64,000 nucleotides of DNA from Amycolatopsis echigonensis (GTDB lineage: Bacteria; Actinomycetota; Actinomycetes; Mycobacteriales; Pseudonocardiaceae): NCBI RefSeq assembly GCF_014174495.1, contig NZ_JACJHR010000030.1, positions 40,984 through 104,983 of the forward strand. Direction: 5' to 3'. This document shows, piece after piece, positions 31,957 through 40,123 of the stretch. Position numbers and translations under genes: made by a program. The notes under the pieces were generated by a model. The model did no database searches and was not told where the DNA came from. It saw nothing but the letters and a program-made list of their open reading frames with translations. Position 1 is the stretch's first letter, and each line of letters opens with the position of its first letter.

Positions 31957-31977
31957 GAGACTAAAAATGAGACTAAG
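31957..31977 (+). promoter_or_regulatory. Candidate integrase arm-type site, right end
   Basis: GAGACT-n6-GAGACT followed by AAG, 18 of 21 bases identical to 28248-28268 and in the same orientation. It lies 54 bases inside the right attachment copy, after the integrase remnant. Together the two sites would flank the core in a reconstructed attP. Confidence 0.45.
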
Positions 31978-31980
31978 ACG

Positions 31981-32022
31981 GGAAACGCCGGTCACCCCAA
32001 GCACGGGGCGACCGGCGTTTCC
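31981..32022 (-). terminator. Terminator of tRNA-Ser(GGA), element-borne
   Basis: Arms 31981-31998 and 32005-32022 (GGAAACGCCGGTC-A-CCCC with its complement, one mismatch) form a strong hairpin nine bases beyond the 56-bp repeat. It differs in sequence from the hairpin at the other boundary, as expected if the element brought its own. Confidence 0.7.
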
Positions 32023-32036
32023 GCTGGTTACTGCGG

Positions 32037-32121
32037 CGGAGGATACAGGATTCGAACCTGCGAGGGCGTGAACCCAACACGCTTTCCAAGCGTGCGCCTT
32101 AGGCCGCTCGGCCAATCCTCC
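32037..32121 (-). tRNA. tRNA-Ser(GGA), integration target
   Basis: Acceptor arms GGAGGAT/ATCCTCC pair fully, with discriminator G. The anticodon stem CACGC/GCGTG encloses TTGGAAA, giving anticodon GGA for UCC/UCU. A long variable arm and the T-arm GCAGGTTCGAATCCTGT are present. The 3' part (32032-32087) is duplicated at 28095-28150, marking this gene as the attachment site of the 3.9-kb element. CCA is not encoded. Confidence 0.95.
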
Positions 32122-32184
32122 GTGGGGAAGAATACCGGATGGCCTTCCCGCCTCCCGCAGGTGGTCCGACCTGCGGGAACCGGG

Positions 32185-32934
32185 TCAGGCGGGGACGACG
32201 TCGGCGACCACGATGGTGATGTTGTCCGGGCCGCCGCCCTCGTTGGCCAGTGCGATGAGCCTCGGGACGATTTCGTCAGGGGTGCCTTGGGAGAGGACCT
32301 CCTGGATGGCCGGTTCGCTGGCGCCCGCGGTGAGGCCGTCGGAGCAGAGCAGGTAGCGGTCGCCGGCTTGCGGGGTGAATTCCCAGACGTCCGGTTCGGC
32401 CGAGCCGGTGCTCAGGAGGGCCTTCATCAGCATCGAGCCGCGCGGGTGGCCGTCGGCGTCGGCGGCGCTGATGGTGCCGTCTTCGACCAGGGCTTGGGCC
32501 AGGGTGTGGTCGCGCGTGATGCGCTGCAGTTCGCCGTTGCGCAGGAGGTAGCCGCGGGAGTCGCCGACGTGGGCCGCGGCGAAGTGGGTGCCGTCGAACA
32601 GCAGGGCGGTGAGGGTGGTGCCCATGCCGTGGGTGGCGGGGGTTTGCTCGGCCACCTCGGCGAGCTCTTCGGCGATCCGGCGGACGCCGTCGGAGAGCAG
32701 GTTCGACAGGTTCTGCGCGGTGAGGTCCAGGGTGCGCAGCTCCGCGTCCAGCGACGCCAGCACGCTGACCGCGGTCGAGCTGGCCACTTCGCCGTGCGGC
32801 TGGCCGCCGATCCCGTCGGCCACCACGAGCAACCGCCCGCTGGCGTACACGGAGTCCTCGTTGTTGGTGCGTCGTCGCCCTTGGTCGGAGCCCGCTGAGT
32901 AGCGCAGGGCGAACCGGGTCTGCTCGGTGGCCAT
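32185..32934 (-). CDS. PP2C-type Ser/Thr protein phosphatase
   Basis: 249 residues, a single cytoplasmic catalytic domain. Metal-site motifs are all present: RTNNEDS (D27), VVADGIGGQPHGE (D40), GMGTTLTAL, AHVGDSRGYLL, YLLCSDGLT and GGPDNITIVV. It would remove phosphate from Ser/Thr residues and so oppose kinases such as the one at 34772-35665. ATG 32934 lies 77 bases from the divergent methylase start. On the minus strand TTGTTA and TTTTAT spaced 17 bases are a plausible promoter. Confidence 0.92.
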   Translation of the reverse strand: MATEQTRFALRYSAGSDQGRRRTNNEDSVYASGRLLVVADGIGGQPHGEVASSTAVSVLASLDAELRTLDLTAQNLSNLLSDGVRRIAEELAEVAEQTPATHGMGTTLTALLFDGTHFAAAHVGDSRGYLLRNGELQRITRDHTLAQALVEDGTISAADADGHPRGSMLMKALLSTGSAEPDVWEFTPQAGDRYLLCSDGLTAGASEPAIQEVLSQGTPDEIVPRLIALANEGGGPDNITIVVADVVPA

Positions 32935-33011
32935 GTCCCCATAAAACCATTGGTTGACTGAGTTAACAAGCTAAACGATGGAAACCGCTGTCGTCAGCTA
33001 TCGTGCTCGGC

Positions 33012-34754
33012 ATGGCAGACGACGCGGCGGTGAGTGCGGCCGACATCGCGCGCCTGGCGGGCGTGCGCCGGGCGGCGGTGAGCAACTGGCGACGCCGCCA
33101 TGACGATTTTCCCAAACCGGTTGGCGGCACGGCGTCCAGCCCGTTGTTTTCGCTGCCGGAGGTGCAGGCGTGGCTGCGCGGACGCGGCCGTCCGTTCGAG
33201 CTGACGCCGATTGACGAAGCGTGGCAACGGCTGCGTGCACTGGGAGACGACCTCGATCTCGGGGCGCGGCTGGCGTCGGTCGGCGAATATCTCGCGGACG
33301 ACGCCGAGGGACCGGACGATCCAGGGTTGCGGGCGCTGATCTCTCGGCTCGCCGTGAACGAAGGTGCGGCGGAGACCTTCGAGCAGCTCTGTGACCGTTT
33401 CTTCGAGGCACACGCCCGTCGGCTCTCCACCACGCCGACCGTGTACGCCGACTTGATGGTGCGGCTGACCGGCGCGAAGGGGGCGACGGTGCTCGACCCG
33501 GCGTGCGGGTTCGGCTCCCTGCTGCTGGCCGCCGCGGCGACCCGGGCGCGTGGGCAGGACGTCGATCCGGACACCGCGCGGATCGCGGGCATCCGGTTGC
33601 GGCTGCACGGCGCGGACACCGAGGTGCACGCCTCGGATGCGTTGCGCGCGGACGCTTTCGCCGGTCGGCTGGCTGACGTCGTGCTGTGCGACCCGCCGTT
33701 CAACGAACGCGGCTGGGGACACGAGGAACTCGTCGGCGACGCGCGGTGGGAGTACGGCTTGCCGCCACGTGGCGAGTCGGAGCTGGCTTGGGTGCAGCAC
33801 TGCCTGGCGCATGTGAAACCTGGTGGCGCGGTGGCGGTGTTGATGCCGGGAGCCGCGGCCGGGCGGCGGAGCGGGAAACGCATCCGGGCCAATTTGCTGC
33901 GCGCGGGCGCGTTGCGCGCGGTGTGTACGCTCGCGCCAGGCACCGATCTCTGGCTGCTCACGCGGCCGGCGCCGGGGCGGCGAGCGCCGGCGACCGTGTT
34001 GATCGCCGACACCACCCCGGACGACCTCGAGCAGGTGTGGCAGGACTTCCTGGCTGATCCGGACGTCGGCGAACGCATCATCGACGTGCTCGACGACGAT
34101 GTCGACCTGACGCCGTCGGGCCGTCCTGGCGGGAACGATTCGGGTGCGGACTTCCTTGCTGCGCAACGGGTTTTCGGGCAGATCGGGATCGAGCTGCCTC
34201 AGCTGGAACCGGCTTCCGGCGAAGCCGCGCACACGACCGTCGGCGAGCTGGTGAAGGCGGGCGCGCTGCGGATCACGCACGCGCCGCCGCGTACCGCCGA
34301 CGGCGACGAACCCGTGCTGACCACCGACGATGTCCTGCTCGGCGGTCCGCCGACCGGGCACGCCGCGCCGGATCCGGCGGCGGTTTTCGCCCACGAAGGC
34401 GACGTGGTCGCGTCGGTCACCGGCGCGGTGATCGTCCACAGTGGAGACCCGGTGCGGCTCGGGCCCGCGCTTTCCCGCTATCGCGTGGATCCCGAGTTGC
34501 TCGACGCGCAGTTCCTCGCCGGATGCCTGCGCGCCGCGGACTTCCCGGTGCACAGCGCGTCGACCCGGATCGACGCGCGCCGGCTCAAGGTGCCGCGGCA
34601 TCCGCTCGAAACGCAGCGTGCGTACGGCGTCGCGTTCCGCGCGCTCGCCGACTTCGACCGAGCCCTGCGGCAAACCGCGGAAATCGGCCGCGACCTGGTG
34701 CGGCTAGGCTTTGCCGCACTCGCCGAAGGACGGCTGAAGCCCGGTGGCGGGTGA
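33012..34754 (+). CDS. N6-adenine DNA methylase family protein with N-terminal HTH
   Basis: 580 residues. A small helix-turn-helix covers about 7-35 (SAADIARLAGVRRAAVSNWR), followed by a helical region and an HsdM-like catalytic core. Motif I is LDPACGFGSLL (161-171) and motif IV is LCDPPFNERGW (DPPF 227-230, for the usual NPPF/Y). A C-terminal part resembles restriction-modification target-recognition stretches. No restriction subunit (HsdR/HsdS) is adjacent. The Asn-to-Asp change in motif IV occurs in some active N6 enzymes. ATG 33012 is used; GTG 33003 is possible. It is coupled with the kinase gene. Confidence 0.8.
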   Translation: MADDAAVSAADIARLAGVRRAAVSNWRRRHDDFPKPVGGTASSPLFSLPEVQAWLRGRGRPFELTPIDEAWQRLRALGDDLDLGARLASVGEYLADDAEGPDDPGLRALISRLAVNEGAAETFEQLCDRFFEAHARRLSTTPTVYADLMVRLTGAKGATVLDPACGFGSLLLAAAATRARGQDVDPDTARIAGIRLRLHGADTEVHASDALRADAFAGRLADVVLCDPPFNERGWGHEELVGDARWEYGLPPRGESELAWVQHCLAHVKPGGAVAVLMPGAAAGRRSGKRIRANLLRAGALRAVCTLAPGTDLWLLTRPAPGRRAPATVLIADTTPDDLEQVWQDFLADPDVGERIIDVLDDDVDLTPSGRPGGNDSGADFLAAQRVFGQIGIELPQLEPASGEAAHTTVGELVKAGALRITHAPPRTADGDEPVLTTDDVLLGGPPTGHAAPDPAAVFAHEGDVVASVTGAVIVHSGDPVRLGPALSRYRVDPELLDAQFLAGCLRAADFPVHSASTRIDARRLKVPRHPLETQRAYGVAFRALADFDRALRQTAEIGRDLVRLGFAALAEGRLKPGGG

Positions 34755-34771
34755 GCGCTGTGAGGGGGCCC

Positions 34772-35665
34772 ATGCTCATCGCGGACCGCTACGAGGTCGA
34801 CGACCTGCCGCTGGGACGCGGCGGCATGGGCGCGGTGCACCGCGGGCTCGACCGGCGGCTCGGCCGGCACGTCGCGATCAAGCTGCTGCGGGTCCCCGGC
34901 GGTGACGAAGAGCTGGAGGAACGCTTCGCCCGCGAAGCGCGGATCCTCGCCACGCTCGACCATCCCGGCGCGCCCACGCTGTACGACTTCGGCACGCATG
35001 ACGACCGGTTGTTCCAGGTCATGCAGTTCGTCGAAGGCGTGACGCTGGACGATCTGCTCGCCGAACACGGTCCGCTGCCGGTGCCGTGGGCGGCCGCGAT
35101 CGCGGCGCAAGCGGCCGCAGTGCTGTCGGCTGCGCACGCTCACGCGGTCTGTCACCGCGACCTCAAACCCGCCAACCTCATGCTCTGTCCGGACGGCAGC
35201 GTGAAGGTGATGGACTTCGGGCTCGCCGTGTTGCGCGAAGCCGACACTGCTCGCTTCACGCGCGCGGGACAGCTTCTGGGTACGCCGTCGTACATGGCTC
35301 CGGAGCAGATCCAGCGTGGGCACGCGGAGCCGCGAAGCGACCTGTACGCGCTCGGGTGCGTACTACACGAGATGCTGACTGGCCGTCCGGTCTTCACCGG
35401 GCCGACGGCGTACGCGGTGTTCGACAAACAGGTGAAGGAACCAGCGCCAGTCGTTCCCGGCGTACCGCGAGAGTTGAACGCGCTTCTCGCGGCGACGCTC
35501 GCGAAGGATCCTTCAATGCGACCGTCTGGGGCGGAAGTGCTGTACGCGCATCTCGTGCCCTTCGCGCGGGACTTGCCGCCGTTGCCGGGATTCCTGCACC
35601 CGGCGACTGTGCTGAGTCCTTCGCGGATGTACGCGCGCATGGTGGGGCTTAGCGGCCAGCGTTGA
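34772..35665 (+). CDS. Soluble Hanks-type Ser/Thr protein kinase
   Basis: 297 residues, catalytic domain only, without membrane helix or sensor domain. Motifs are LGRGGMGAVHRG (P-loop), K37 in VAIKLLR, HRDLKPANLM (128-137), VMDFGLAV (DFG 148-150), GTPSYMAPEQ and SDLYALGCVL. ATG 34772 has GAGG six bases upstream; GTG 34751 overlaps the methylase stop as GTGA and would add seven residues. Either way it follows the methylase in one operon. With the divergent PP2C phosphatase it forms a kinase/phosphatase pair around a DNA methylase. Targets are unknown. Confidence 0.9.
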   Translation: MLIADRYEVDDLPLGRGGMGAVHRGLDRRLGRHVAIKLLRVPGGDEELEERFAREARILATLDHPGAPTLYDFGTHDDRLFQVMQFVEGVTLDDLLAEHGPLPVPWAAAIAAQAAAVLSAAHAHAVCHRDLKPANLMLCPDGSVKVMDFGLAVLREADTARFTRAGQLLGTPSYMAPEQIQRGHAEPRSDLYALGCVLHEMLTGRPVFTGPTAYAVFDKQVKEPAPVVPGVPRELNALLAATLAKDPSMRPSGAEVLYAHLVPFARDLPPLPGFLHPATVLSPSRMYARMVGLSGQR

Positions 35666-36167
35666 TACTCGTCGGCGTTTGCTCCGAGAGCGGCAAGCCG
35701 CGTTTCTGAATGCGGTAGTAGGTGAAGGCGTTCTGTACGCCGATGCTGACGCCGATCGTGAGCATGATCGTCGAAGAGGTCACGGTGTTGCTGACGCCGA
35801 GCGCGGCTCCGATAAAGGAGAAGCCGACGCGTACGCCGATGGTGGCGAACCACAGCACCAAGGTGAGCGGAGTGCCCTTCACGAACGTCGTGCCTTCGCG
35901 AGCGCTTAGGACCGAAGTGGAGCTGCGCAGGACGCCCAGCAGCGCGAGGACCACGATGTCGCCAGCCAGTAGCGCGTATTCCGTCGCGGTCGCGCTTTGC
36001 AGCGCGGTCGCGGCGGAGAACACGCCGATCGCGATCAGGATGAACGGGAGCGTCAGCAAACGCTTGCGGCTGAGGAGGGTGCCGCGCCATTGCCGGTAGA
36101 CGACCCGGTACAGGACGAGCGCCGCGATGGCGACGTAGAGAACGATGGTGAGCGGGCCGAGGTTCAC
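35649..36167 (-). CDS. Multi-pass membrane protein of unknown function
   Basis: 172 residues, about five membrane helices: NLGPLTIVLYVAIAALVLYR, LLTLPFILIAIGVFSAATAL, YALLAGDIVVLALLGVL, PLTLVLWFATIGVRVGFSFI and TIMLTIGVSIGVQNAFTYY. Its layout resembles CcdC/DUF1453-type proteins, but I am not sure. GTG 36167 is chosen because AAGGAG lies four bases upstream. The longer open frame would add a Pro/Gly-rich stretch. Its 3' end overlaps the convergent kinase gene by 17 bases. Confidence 0.65.
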   Translation of the reverse strand: MNLGPLTIVLYVAIAALVLYRVVYRQWRGTLLSRKRLLTLPFILIAIGVFSAATALQSATATEYALLAGDIVVLALLGVLRSSTSVLSAREGTTFVKGTPLTLVLWFATIGVRVGFSFIGAALGVSNTVTSSTIMLTIGVSIGVQNAFTYYRIQKRGLPLSEQTPTSINAGR

Positions 36168-36428
36168 GGTGCTCCTTAGCGGGGTGGTCGGCTTCGCCCG
36201 GCCGGCGGCGGGTGCCGGGAGGCTGCCCGGCGTGCTTCCAGCCTCGCCGGAATCGATGCGGTTTTCGTCGGCGTACGGGCTGGTGCCGGGTGGATTCGCG
36301 AGTCCACCCGAGGGTGGAGACGCCGGATCGTGACCATTGCCGAGCAACCACGTGCGGGTGGTCGTCGTCTATTCGGGTGATACGGGTCCTACGGAATGTG
36401 ACCCGACCTAACGCGGGGGTATCGGATC

Positions 36429-37058
36429 GTGAAGAGGGTTCTGGTGGGGATGGCTGCGCTGGCCGCGGCTTTCGGGCTCGTGGCGTGCTCGGGCGGCGGC
36501 GCCGGGTCGGCTTCCGGTAGCGGCGCGGTGGCCGCGGCGGCGACCGCGCCCAGTTCGTCTTCCAGTGCGCCGACCAGCAGCTCTGCCCCGGCGACCAGCA
36601 GCAGTCCGGAGAGCACCAGCGCGAAGCCGACTCCGAAACCGACGCCCAAGCCTGCTCCGAAGCCGAAGGCCGAGCCGGAGCCGAGCACCGCCGACGTCCC
36701 GTGCGCGGCGGCCGCCGCCGCTTCGGGCACCAGCGCCTGTGTCGACATTTCCGCGCACCGCGCCTGGCTGCTGCAGGACGGAAAGGTGATCTACGGTCCG
36801 GTCTCGATGCTGCCCGGGCGCACGGGGCACGCGACCCCGACCGGCACGTTCCACGTGCTGTCCAAGGAAAAGATGCACCTGAGCAAGGAGTTCGACAACG
36901 CGCCGATGCCGAACTCGGTCTTCTTCTACCCGGGCGACGCGTTCCACACCGGCAGCCTGAAGGTGTACTCGCACGGCTGCGTCCACCTGTCGGCGACGTC
37001 GTCGCTGCGGTTCTTCAACACCCTGCACGTCGGCGACGTGGTCCAGGTCGTGTCCTGA
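36429..37058 (+). CDS. Lipoprotein L,D-transpeptidase (YkuD family)
   Basis: 209 residues. Lipobox LVACS (C20) anchors it to the outer face of the membrane. A Ser/Thr then PKPTPKPAPK linker (about 40-85) spans the wall. The YkuD domain has CVDISAHRAWLLQDGKVIYG, LPGRTGHATPTGTFHVLSK and the catalytic SHGCVHLS (H182, C184). It would make 3-3 cross-links in peptidoglycan or attach proteins to the wall. The start is GTG 36429 with GGGGGT upstream. It stands alone before the sugar-dehydrogenase-like gene. Confidence 0.88.
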   Translation: MKRVLVGMAALAAAFGLVACSGGGAGSASGSGAVAAAATAPSSSSSAPTSSSAPATSSSPESTSAKPTPKPTPKPAPKPKAEPEPSTADVPCAAAAAASGTSACVDISAHRAWLLQDGKVIYGPVSMLPGRTGHATPTGTFHVLSKEKMHLSKEFDNAPMPNSVFFYPGDAFHTGSLKVYSHGCVHLSATSSLRFFNTLHVGDVVQVVS

Positions 37059-37150
37059 CCTGGCGCGTCACGTTCGGATAAATTCCACCCGATAGCGGCA
37101 ACTTTGTCCCCCTTTTGAGCGATTACCGAACGCTGAGAAAGGGGGCCTGG

Positions 37151-40123
37151 ATGGCCTGGCGCAAGCTCCGTTCCCTGCTCGTGGCCGCAGTCGCGGTTTT
37201 CGCGGTCCCAGTCGCGGTCGCCCCGGCGGCAGCAGCCGACACCCCGGCGCTGCCGCCGGGGTTCGTCTTGCGGGACCTGCCGACCGGACTCGGGCAGTAC
37301 GACTTCACCGACTTCGCCTGGCTGCCCGACGACAGCGTGCTGGCGCTCGGCAAGTCCGGCGTCGTCAACTGGGTCCCGGCCGCGGGCGGGGGCGCACCGG
37401 TGCGGATCGCGACCTTCCCGGTCGAAACGCAGGGCGACATGGGCCTCACGGGCATCGCGCTCGCGCCGGACTACGCCACCTCGCATCAGGTATACCTGAA
37501 CCGCTCGGTGTCGCTGGGCAATGGCCAGTACACGCTGCGCGCCGCCAAGTTCACCGTGCAGCTTGACAGCGCGGGCCATCCGTCCGGACTGACCGGGGAG
37601 CAGGTGATTTTCGACCTGCCCGGCAGTCCGTATTACATCCACGGTCTCGACACGGTTTACCCCGCGCCGGACGGCACGCTCTGGTACTCCGTCGGCGACA
37701 ACGGCGACGCGGGCAAGACCAATCCGGTCGCCTTCGTCGCGCAGGACCTCGACTCGCCGTTCGGCAAGATCCTGCACCTCACCGCGGACGGCAAGGGCGT
37801 GCCGAGCAATCCGTACTACAACGCGGCCGCCCCGGATTCCGCTCGCAGCAAGGTGTTCGCGAGCGGGTTCCGCAACCCGTTCCGGTTCAGCCTTGACCCG
37901 AAGAGCGGGCTGCCGGTGGTCGGCGACGTCGGCTGGTACACGTGGGAAGAGCTGGACGTCGTGCAGCCGGGCGCGAATGCCGCTTGGCCTTGCTACGAGG
38001 GGAACCACCCGACCCCGGGGTATTCGACTGACTCGCGTTGCGCTTCGGTGGTGAACACTCCGCCATTGTGGGACTACCAGCACGGGACAGGCCCTTCGCA
38101 GGGGAACTGTGTCACTGGCGGGATTGTGTATGGGGGCACCACTTATCCGGCTGCTTACCAGGGTGCGTACTTCTTCGGCGACTACGCGGGGCAGAAGATC
38201 TGGACGCTGCGGTACGACGCGCAGGGCAAGCTCACGCAGGCGCCTGCGAGTCCCGCGCCGTTCCTGAATGTTGGCGGGGTTACGCGGATTTCCGCCGCGC
38301 CTAACGGGGACATTGTCTTCAGCGACCTCAACTCCGGGTTGCTGCGGCGGTTGAGCTACTCGACGAACAACGCTCCGCCGGTGGCTAAGGCGACCTCGAC
38401 TACGGACCCGGATACTCGCACGGTTTCCTTTGATGCCAGCGGTTCTACTGATGCCGACAGTGATCCGCTCACGTATTCCTGGGACTTCGGCGACGGCAGC
38501 ACCGGCACGGGTGTTCAGGCCAGCCATCAGTACGGGGATGGTGCTTCATTCACTGCGACATTGACGGTCTCGGATCCGCTTGGCGGCGTCGGGACTGCGC
38601 AGGTTGCTGTCGCGCCGGGCAATCACTCGCCGGTGCTTACTTTGTCCGCGCCGGACAAGGATTTCGCGGTCAGTGATCCGGTTTCGTTGTCCGCTACGGC
38701 GACTGATGTCGAGGATGGCGCACTTCCGATTACATGGACGTCGTTGATCCGGCACTGTCCGGATCTCGGTGCTTGCCACGTGCACCCCGGTGAGGGTGCG
38801 ACGGGGCCGACGTTGACGGTGCCGTTTACTGATCACACTGACTCTCGGATGGAGTTCACCGCGACGGTTACCGATAGCGCGGGGGTGCAGGCTAGTAAGA
38901 CGTATGTCGCCTACCCGCGCCAGCATCGGTTGACGTTGGTGGGGACGCAGCCGGCCGCGTTGAGCATTCCGAGCGAGGGCGGTGTCAGCAGTGCGATGGT
39001 CACCGAGGGTGCGACGTTTGACGTGACCGCGCCGTTGGTTGGCACGGATGGGGCGTCGAAGTTCACTGGTTGGCAGGGCGGTCCGGCTAGCACTTCGTGG
39101 TCGATCACCGTTGGTACTGGTGATATGACGCTGACCGCTAATTACGTGACGGCGATTGATCAGCGGTATGCGGCTGAGCCCGGACTGCAGAGTCTGCTGG
39201 GCGCGCCGACGGGGCCGGAGGTTGTCGACGGGCCGGTGCGGTACCGGGTTTATTCGAATGGGCGGTTGTATTGGTCCGCGGCTACTGGGGTGCATGAGAT
39301 CGGCGGGCAGATCCTGGCTCGGTATCTCGCTATCGGCGGGCATCAGGTTTACGGGCCGCCGGTGACTGACGAGACTCAGACTCCGGATGGGGTGGGGCGG
39401 TACAACCATTTGCTTGGTACGCCGGGTAGTCAGGCTGCTTCCATTTACTGGACGCCCTCTACCGGGGCGCATTCGGTGCAGGGGCAGATCCGGGTCAAGT
39501 GGGCTGCGCTCGGGTGGGAGCGTGGGGTCGGGTACCCGACTACCGATGAGTCTGGAACGCCGGACGGGGTGGGACGGTTCAATCACTTTACCGGTGGGTC
39601 GGTGTATTGGACGCCTACGGGTGGGGCGCATCAGATAGGTGGGGCTATTCGGGATAAGTGGGCTTCGTTGGGGTGGGAGCGAGGGCTTGGTTATCCGACT
39701 ACGGATGAGTCTGTGACTCCGGACGGGGTGGGGCGGTATAACCACTTCACTGGTGGTGGGTCGGTGTATTGGACGCCTTCTACTGGGGCGCATCAGATCG
39801 GTGGGGCTATTCGGCAGAAGTGGGCCTCGTTGGGGTGGGAGCGGGGGTTTGGGTATCCCACTACTGACGAGACTGCGACTCCTAATGGGATTGCTCGGTA
39901 TAACCACTTTAATGGTGGTGGGTCGATTTACTGGAGTGCTGGTACCGGGGCGCATATGGTGCAGGGGGAGATCCGGAAGCGGTGGGCTGCGTTGGGGTGG
40001 GAGAAGGGGTACTTGGGGTTGCCTACCTCGGATGAGTATCCGATTAGTGGGGGTGCTCGTAGTGATTTCCAGGGTGGGTATGTTGTTTATCGGAATGGGG
40101 GTACGGCGGATTATCGGTGGTGA
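37151..40123 (+). CDS. Secreted PQQ-dependent sugar dehydrogenase-like protein with PKD domain and LGFP repeats
   Basis: 990 residues. After a signal peptide (cleavage near AAAADTP, ~30) comes a GSDH beta-propeller (about 35-400: GLTGIALAPDY, HGLDTVYPAPDGTLWYSVGD, FASGFRNPFRFSLDPKSGLP, GGVTRISAAPNGDIVFSDL). A PKD domain lies at about 410-490 (SFDASGSTDADSDPLTYSWD) with Ig-like parts after it. At least five LGFP repeats of 53-54 residues follow from about 690 (YPTTDES, DGVGRYNHFTGGSVYW), which bind the cell wall. ATG 37151 has AAAGGGGG six bases upstream. Codon use drifts to more T/G wobble bases after about 38,000. Confidence 0.88.
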   Translation: MAWRKLRSLLVAAVAVFAVPVAVAPAAAADTPALPPGFVLRDLPTGLGQYDFTDFAWLPDDSVLALGKSGVVNWVPAAGGGAPVRIATFPVETQGDMGLTGIALAPDYATSHQVYLNRSVSLGNGQYTLRAAKFTVQLDSAGHPSGLTGEQVIFDLPGSPYYIHGLDTVYPAPDGTLWYSVGDNGDAGKTNPVAFVAQDLDSPFGKILHLTADGKGVPSNPYYNAAAPDSARSKVFASGFRNPFRFSLDPKSGLPVVGDVGWYTWEELDVVQPGANAAWPCYEGNHPTPGYSTDSRCASVVNTPPLWDYQHGTGPSQGNCVTGGIVYGGTTYPAAYQGAYFFGDYAGQKIWTLRYDAQGKLTQAPASPAPFLNVGGVTRISAAPNGDIVFSDLNSGLLRRLSYSTNNAPPVAKATSTTDPDTRTVSFDASGSTDADSDPLTYSWDFGDGSTGTGVQASHQYGDGASFTATLTVSDPLGGVGTAQVAVAPGNHSPVLTLSAPDKDFAVSDPVSLSATATDVEDGALPITWTSLIRHCPDLGACHVHPGEGATGPTLTVPFTDHTDSRMEFTATVTDSAGVQASKTYVAYPRQHRLTLVGTQPAALSIPSEGGVSSAMVTEGATFDVTAPLVGTDGASKFTGWQGGPASTSWSITVGTGDMTLTANYVTAIDQRYAAEPGLQSLLGAPTGPEVVDGPVRYRVYSNGRLYWSAATGVHEIGGQILARYLAIGGHQVYGPPVTDETQTPDGVGRYNHLLGTPGSQAASIYWTPSTGAHSVQGQIRVKWAALGWERGVGYPTTDESGTPDGVGRFNHFTGGSVYWTPTGGAHQIGGAIRDKWASLGWERGLGYPTTDESVTPDGVGRYNHFTGGGSVYWTPSTGAHQIGGAIRQKWASLGWERGFGYPTTDETATPNGIARYNHFNGGGSIYWSAGTGAHMVQGEIRKRWAALGWEKGYLGLPTSDEYPISGGARSDFQGGYVVYRNGGTADYRW
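39310..40100 (+). repeat. LGFP-coding tandem repeats, 159-162 bp period
   Basis: The segment encoding TDES/TDET-x-TPDGVGRYNHF recurs at about 39365, 39542, 39701 and 39863, with spacings near 177, 159 and 162 bp. The later copies are very alike at DNA level, so the array probably grew by recent in-frame duplication. Confidence 0.8.

Larger units (their letters stand above)
31564..32031. other. Element right end: remnants and arm site
   Basis: This 468-bp stretch carries no intact gene. In order it holds the promoter side of the cargo operon, a truncated paralogue on the minus strand (31672-31800), an integrase C-terminal remnant on the plus strand (31829-31944), an arm-type repeat (31957-31977) and the tRNA terminator (31981-32022). 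Confidence 0.65.

Noticed and set aside
32185..35665. Complete Pgl or BREX phage-defence locus
   Set aside because: No PglZ/alkaline phosphatase-like, PglY/BrxC ATPase or other partner is present, and the kinase lacks PglW features.
39310..40100. CRISPR-like array
   Set aside because: The repeats are in frame, about 160 bp and encode LGFP motifs. There are no short repeats with spacers here or elsewhere in the window.
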